The position numbers and the translations under genes are program-made. From UBA7702 sp051866595 (lineage in GTDB: Bacteria; Bacillota; Dehalobacteriia; UBA7702): a DNA stretch of 41,930 nucleotides. Below the pieces are notes generated by a model. The model was not told the origin of the DNA. It did not search any database and was given only the letters and a program-made list of their open reading frames with translations. Of the stretch, positions 40,929 through 41,930 are shown one piece after another (the first letter of the stretch is position 1; the number at the start of each line of letters is the position of its first letter). Location: the NCBI GenBank assembly GCA_051866595.1, contig JBJDXI010000127.1, positions 1-41,930 on the forward strand, in the 5' to 3' direction.

Positions 40929-41494
40929 GCAATCTGGTTTTGCCTGTTTGCGACCGGATTCACGAAGAAGCGTCGAAAATTCTTTTTCCCGGCGCCGTCG
41001 CTGTGGACGCGACGATGGGAAACGGTCTCGACACACTTTTCCTCTGTCGGAAAGTCGGCAAAGAAGGCAAGGTTTATGCCTTTGATATACAGGAAACCGC
41101 GGTGAAAGAAACGGAAGCGCTGCTGAAATCGGCGGAGGAAGGTTCTTCCGCCCGGCTGATCCTGGACGGCCATGAAAATATGGCTTTTTATGTAAAAGAA
41201 AAAATACAGTGCGCTCTTTTCAATCTGGGCTATCTGCCCAAGGGCGATCATCGGATCGTCACCCGGAAAGAGACAACGCTGAAAGCTCTGGAAACGGCAA
41301 CTTCCCTTCTGGCTCCCGGCGGCGCTGTATTTCTGGCGTTATATTGGGGACATCCCGGCGGGGAAGAAGAAAAGTCAGCGGTGGAATCCTTTGCGGAAGA
41401 TCTTCCTTCTTCTCTCTGGTCGGTTTCGGAAACGTCTTTTCCGAATAAAAGAAAAGCGCCGCTGATGATGGTAATTCAAAAAAAGACGAGGTAA
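40925..41494 (+). CDS. mnmM: tRNA (mnm5s2U-type) methyltransferase, MnmM/YtqB family
   Basis: A 189-residue class I SAM methyltransferase beginning at a GTG that overlaps the nadK stop. The SAM loop is AVDATMGNGLDTLFLC and the catalytic region is CALFNLGYLPKGDHRIVTRKETT, followed by GGAVFLALYWGHPGGEEE. It is the small rRNA_methylase family that includes B. subtilis YtqB (MnmM), which methylates the nm5 group of wobble uridines to mnm5(s2)U. The older label 'putative rRNA methylase' refers to the same proteins. Confidence 0.9.
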   Translation: MSNLVLPVCDRIHEEASKILFPGAVAVDATMGNGLDTLFLCRKVGKEGKVYAFDIQETAVKETEALLKSAEEGSSARLILDGHENMAFYVKEKIQCALFNLGYLPKGDHRIVTRKETTLKALETATSLLAPGGAVFLALYWGHPGGEEEKSAVESFAEDLPSSLWSVSETSFPNKRKAPLMMVIQKKTR

Positions 41495-41497
41495 CTT

Positions 41498-41930
41498 ATG
41501 GGCACGAAAGCATCCAGACAAAAGATGATCCAGAAGATCATTGAAAAAGAAGAAATCGGTACCCAGTTTGATCTGGCGGAACGTTTAAAACAGCACGGTT
41601 ATAATGTAACACAGGCTACGGTTTCCCGGGATATCAAGGAAATCGGTCTTATTAAAATCCCTGTGGAGGGAAATTTTTCCAAATACAGTATGCCGGTGAA
41701 TATTTCCGTTGGCAATATTGCCGAGCGTATGCGCCGTATGTTTTTGGATAACGCCGTTTCCATTGACAGCGCGGAAAATTTGATTGTCATTAAAACGCTG
41801 CCCGGTACGGCTCAGGGCCTTGCCGCCTGCCTCGACCAGTGTGGCTGGCAGGAGCTGGTGGGCTGTATCGCCGGGGACGATACCATTATCGTGGTGATCA
41901 AAGACAAAATTGTCATCGGTGATGTGATTG
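41498..41930 (+). CDS. argR: Arginine repressor ArgR (3' end outside the window)
   Basis: An open frame of 144 codons from the ATG at 41498 runs off the window edge. The N-terminal winged helix has TQFDLAERLKQHGYNVTQATVSRDIKEIGLIK (in part; TVSRDIKE is the recognition helix). The C-terminal half has GTAQGLAACLDQ and CIAGDDTIIVVIKD, the arginine-binding and trimerisation domain. Only about five to ten residues are missing at the end compared with AhrC/ArgR. It regulates arginine metabolism and often precedes recN in this gene order. Confidence 0.96.
   Translation, partial: MGTKASRQKMIQKIIEKEEIGTQFDLAERLKQHGYNVTQATVSRDIKEIGLIKIPVEGNFSKYSMPVNISVGNIAERMRRMFLDNAVSIDSAENLIVIKTLPGTAQGLAACLDQCGWQELVGCIAGDDTIIVVIKDKIVIGDVI

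Noticed and set aside
1..41930. CRISPR arrays, insertion sequences, prophage or integration sites
   Set aside because: No regularly spaced direct repeats, transposase or integrase motifs, or terminal inverted repeats were seen anywhere in the window.

Overview
The window comes from an anaerobic, endospore-forming member of the Firmicutes, most likely a clostridial lineage. The evidence is a complete spoIIIAA-AH cluster, the order asp23-nusB-tsaD-like-xseA-xseB-ispA-dxs-tlyA-nadK-argR, a CooT-type nickel protein, a RACo-like ASKHA protein, a ferredoxin-rich split glutamate synthase, and strong AGGAGG ribosome binding sites. Base composition is roughly balanced. No phage, insertion sequence, CRISPR array or genomic island is visible; this is ordinary chromosome with several RNA regulators embedded in it.

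Layout. 1-2112: the end of a methyltransferase gene, glpK on the minus strand and a 43-residue small protein. 2114-3614: two unassigned minus-strand genes. 3700-5207: rpmB, then a DUF3786 gene and a YfbR-like HD nucleotidase. 5264-9810: a sigma-A promoter, a yybP-ykoY (Mn2+) riboswitch with terminator, a P-type ATPase and a Na/Pi-cotransporter/PhoU-like protein. 9855-13908 (minus): an SLH/MORN surface protein and a class A penicillin-binding protein with a Gly/Asn-repeat tail. 14115-16245: DUF3842-cooT-nadE-yebC. 16253-21391: a consensus promoter followed by a strong terminator-like leader, then a five-gene archaeal-type glutamate synthase. 21408-24391: mscL, tRNA-Thr(CGU), an isochorismatase-like hydrolase and a RACo-like protein without its ferredoxin domain. 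24485-26493 (minus): an ABC transporter. 26647-31506: the spoIIIA operon. 31552-35835: asp23, nusB, a TsaD paralogue, xseAB, ispA. 36090-41930: OLE RNA, oapA, dxs, tlyA, nadK, mnmM and argR (cut by the window end).

The most striking element is the roughly 585-nt stretch at 36127-36712. It has no credible protein-coding gene, has its own sigma-A promoter just after the ispA terminator, is closed by a long-range 10-bp stem, and lies directly upstream of a four-helix membrane protein with a DxxxD motif. Size, position, neighbours (ispA, dxs, tlyA, nadK, argR) and partner protein all match the OLE (ornate, large, extremophilic) RNA and its partner OapA. OLE is a known noncoding RNA class whose biochemical action is still not settled.

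Functionally, the window groups metal homeostasis (Mn riboswitch and ATPase, CooT, and OLE/OapA, which has been linked to stress and Mg2+ homeostasis), nitrogen assimilation (glutamate synthase, ammonia-dependent NAD synthase), NAD(P) supply (nadE, nadK), isoprenoid precursors (dxs, ispA) and the forespore-mother cell channel (spoIIIA). Assignments rest on motif and family recognition by eye; no database search was run.
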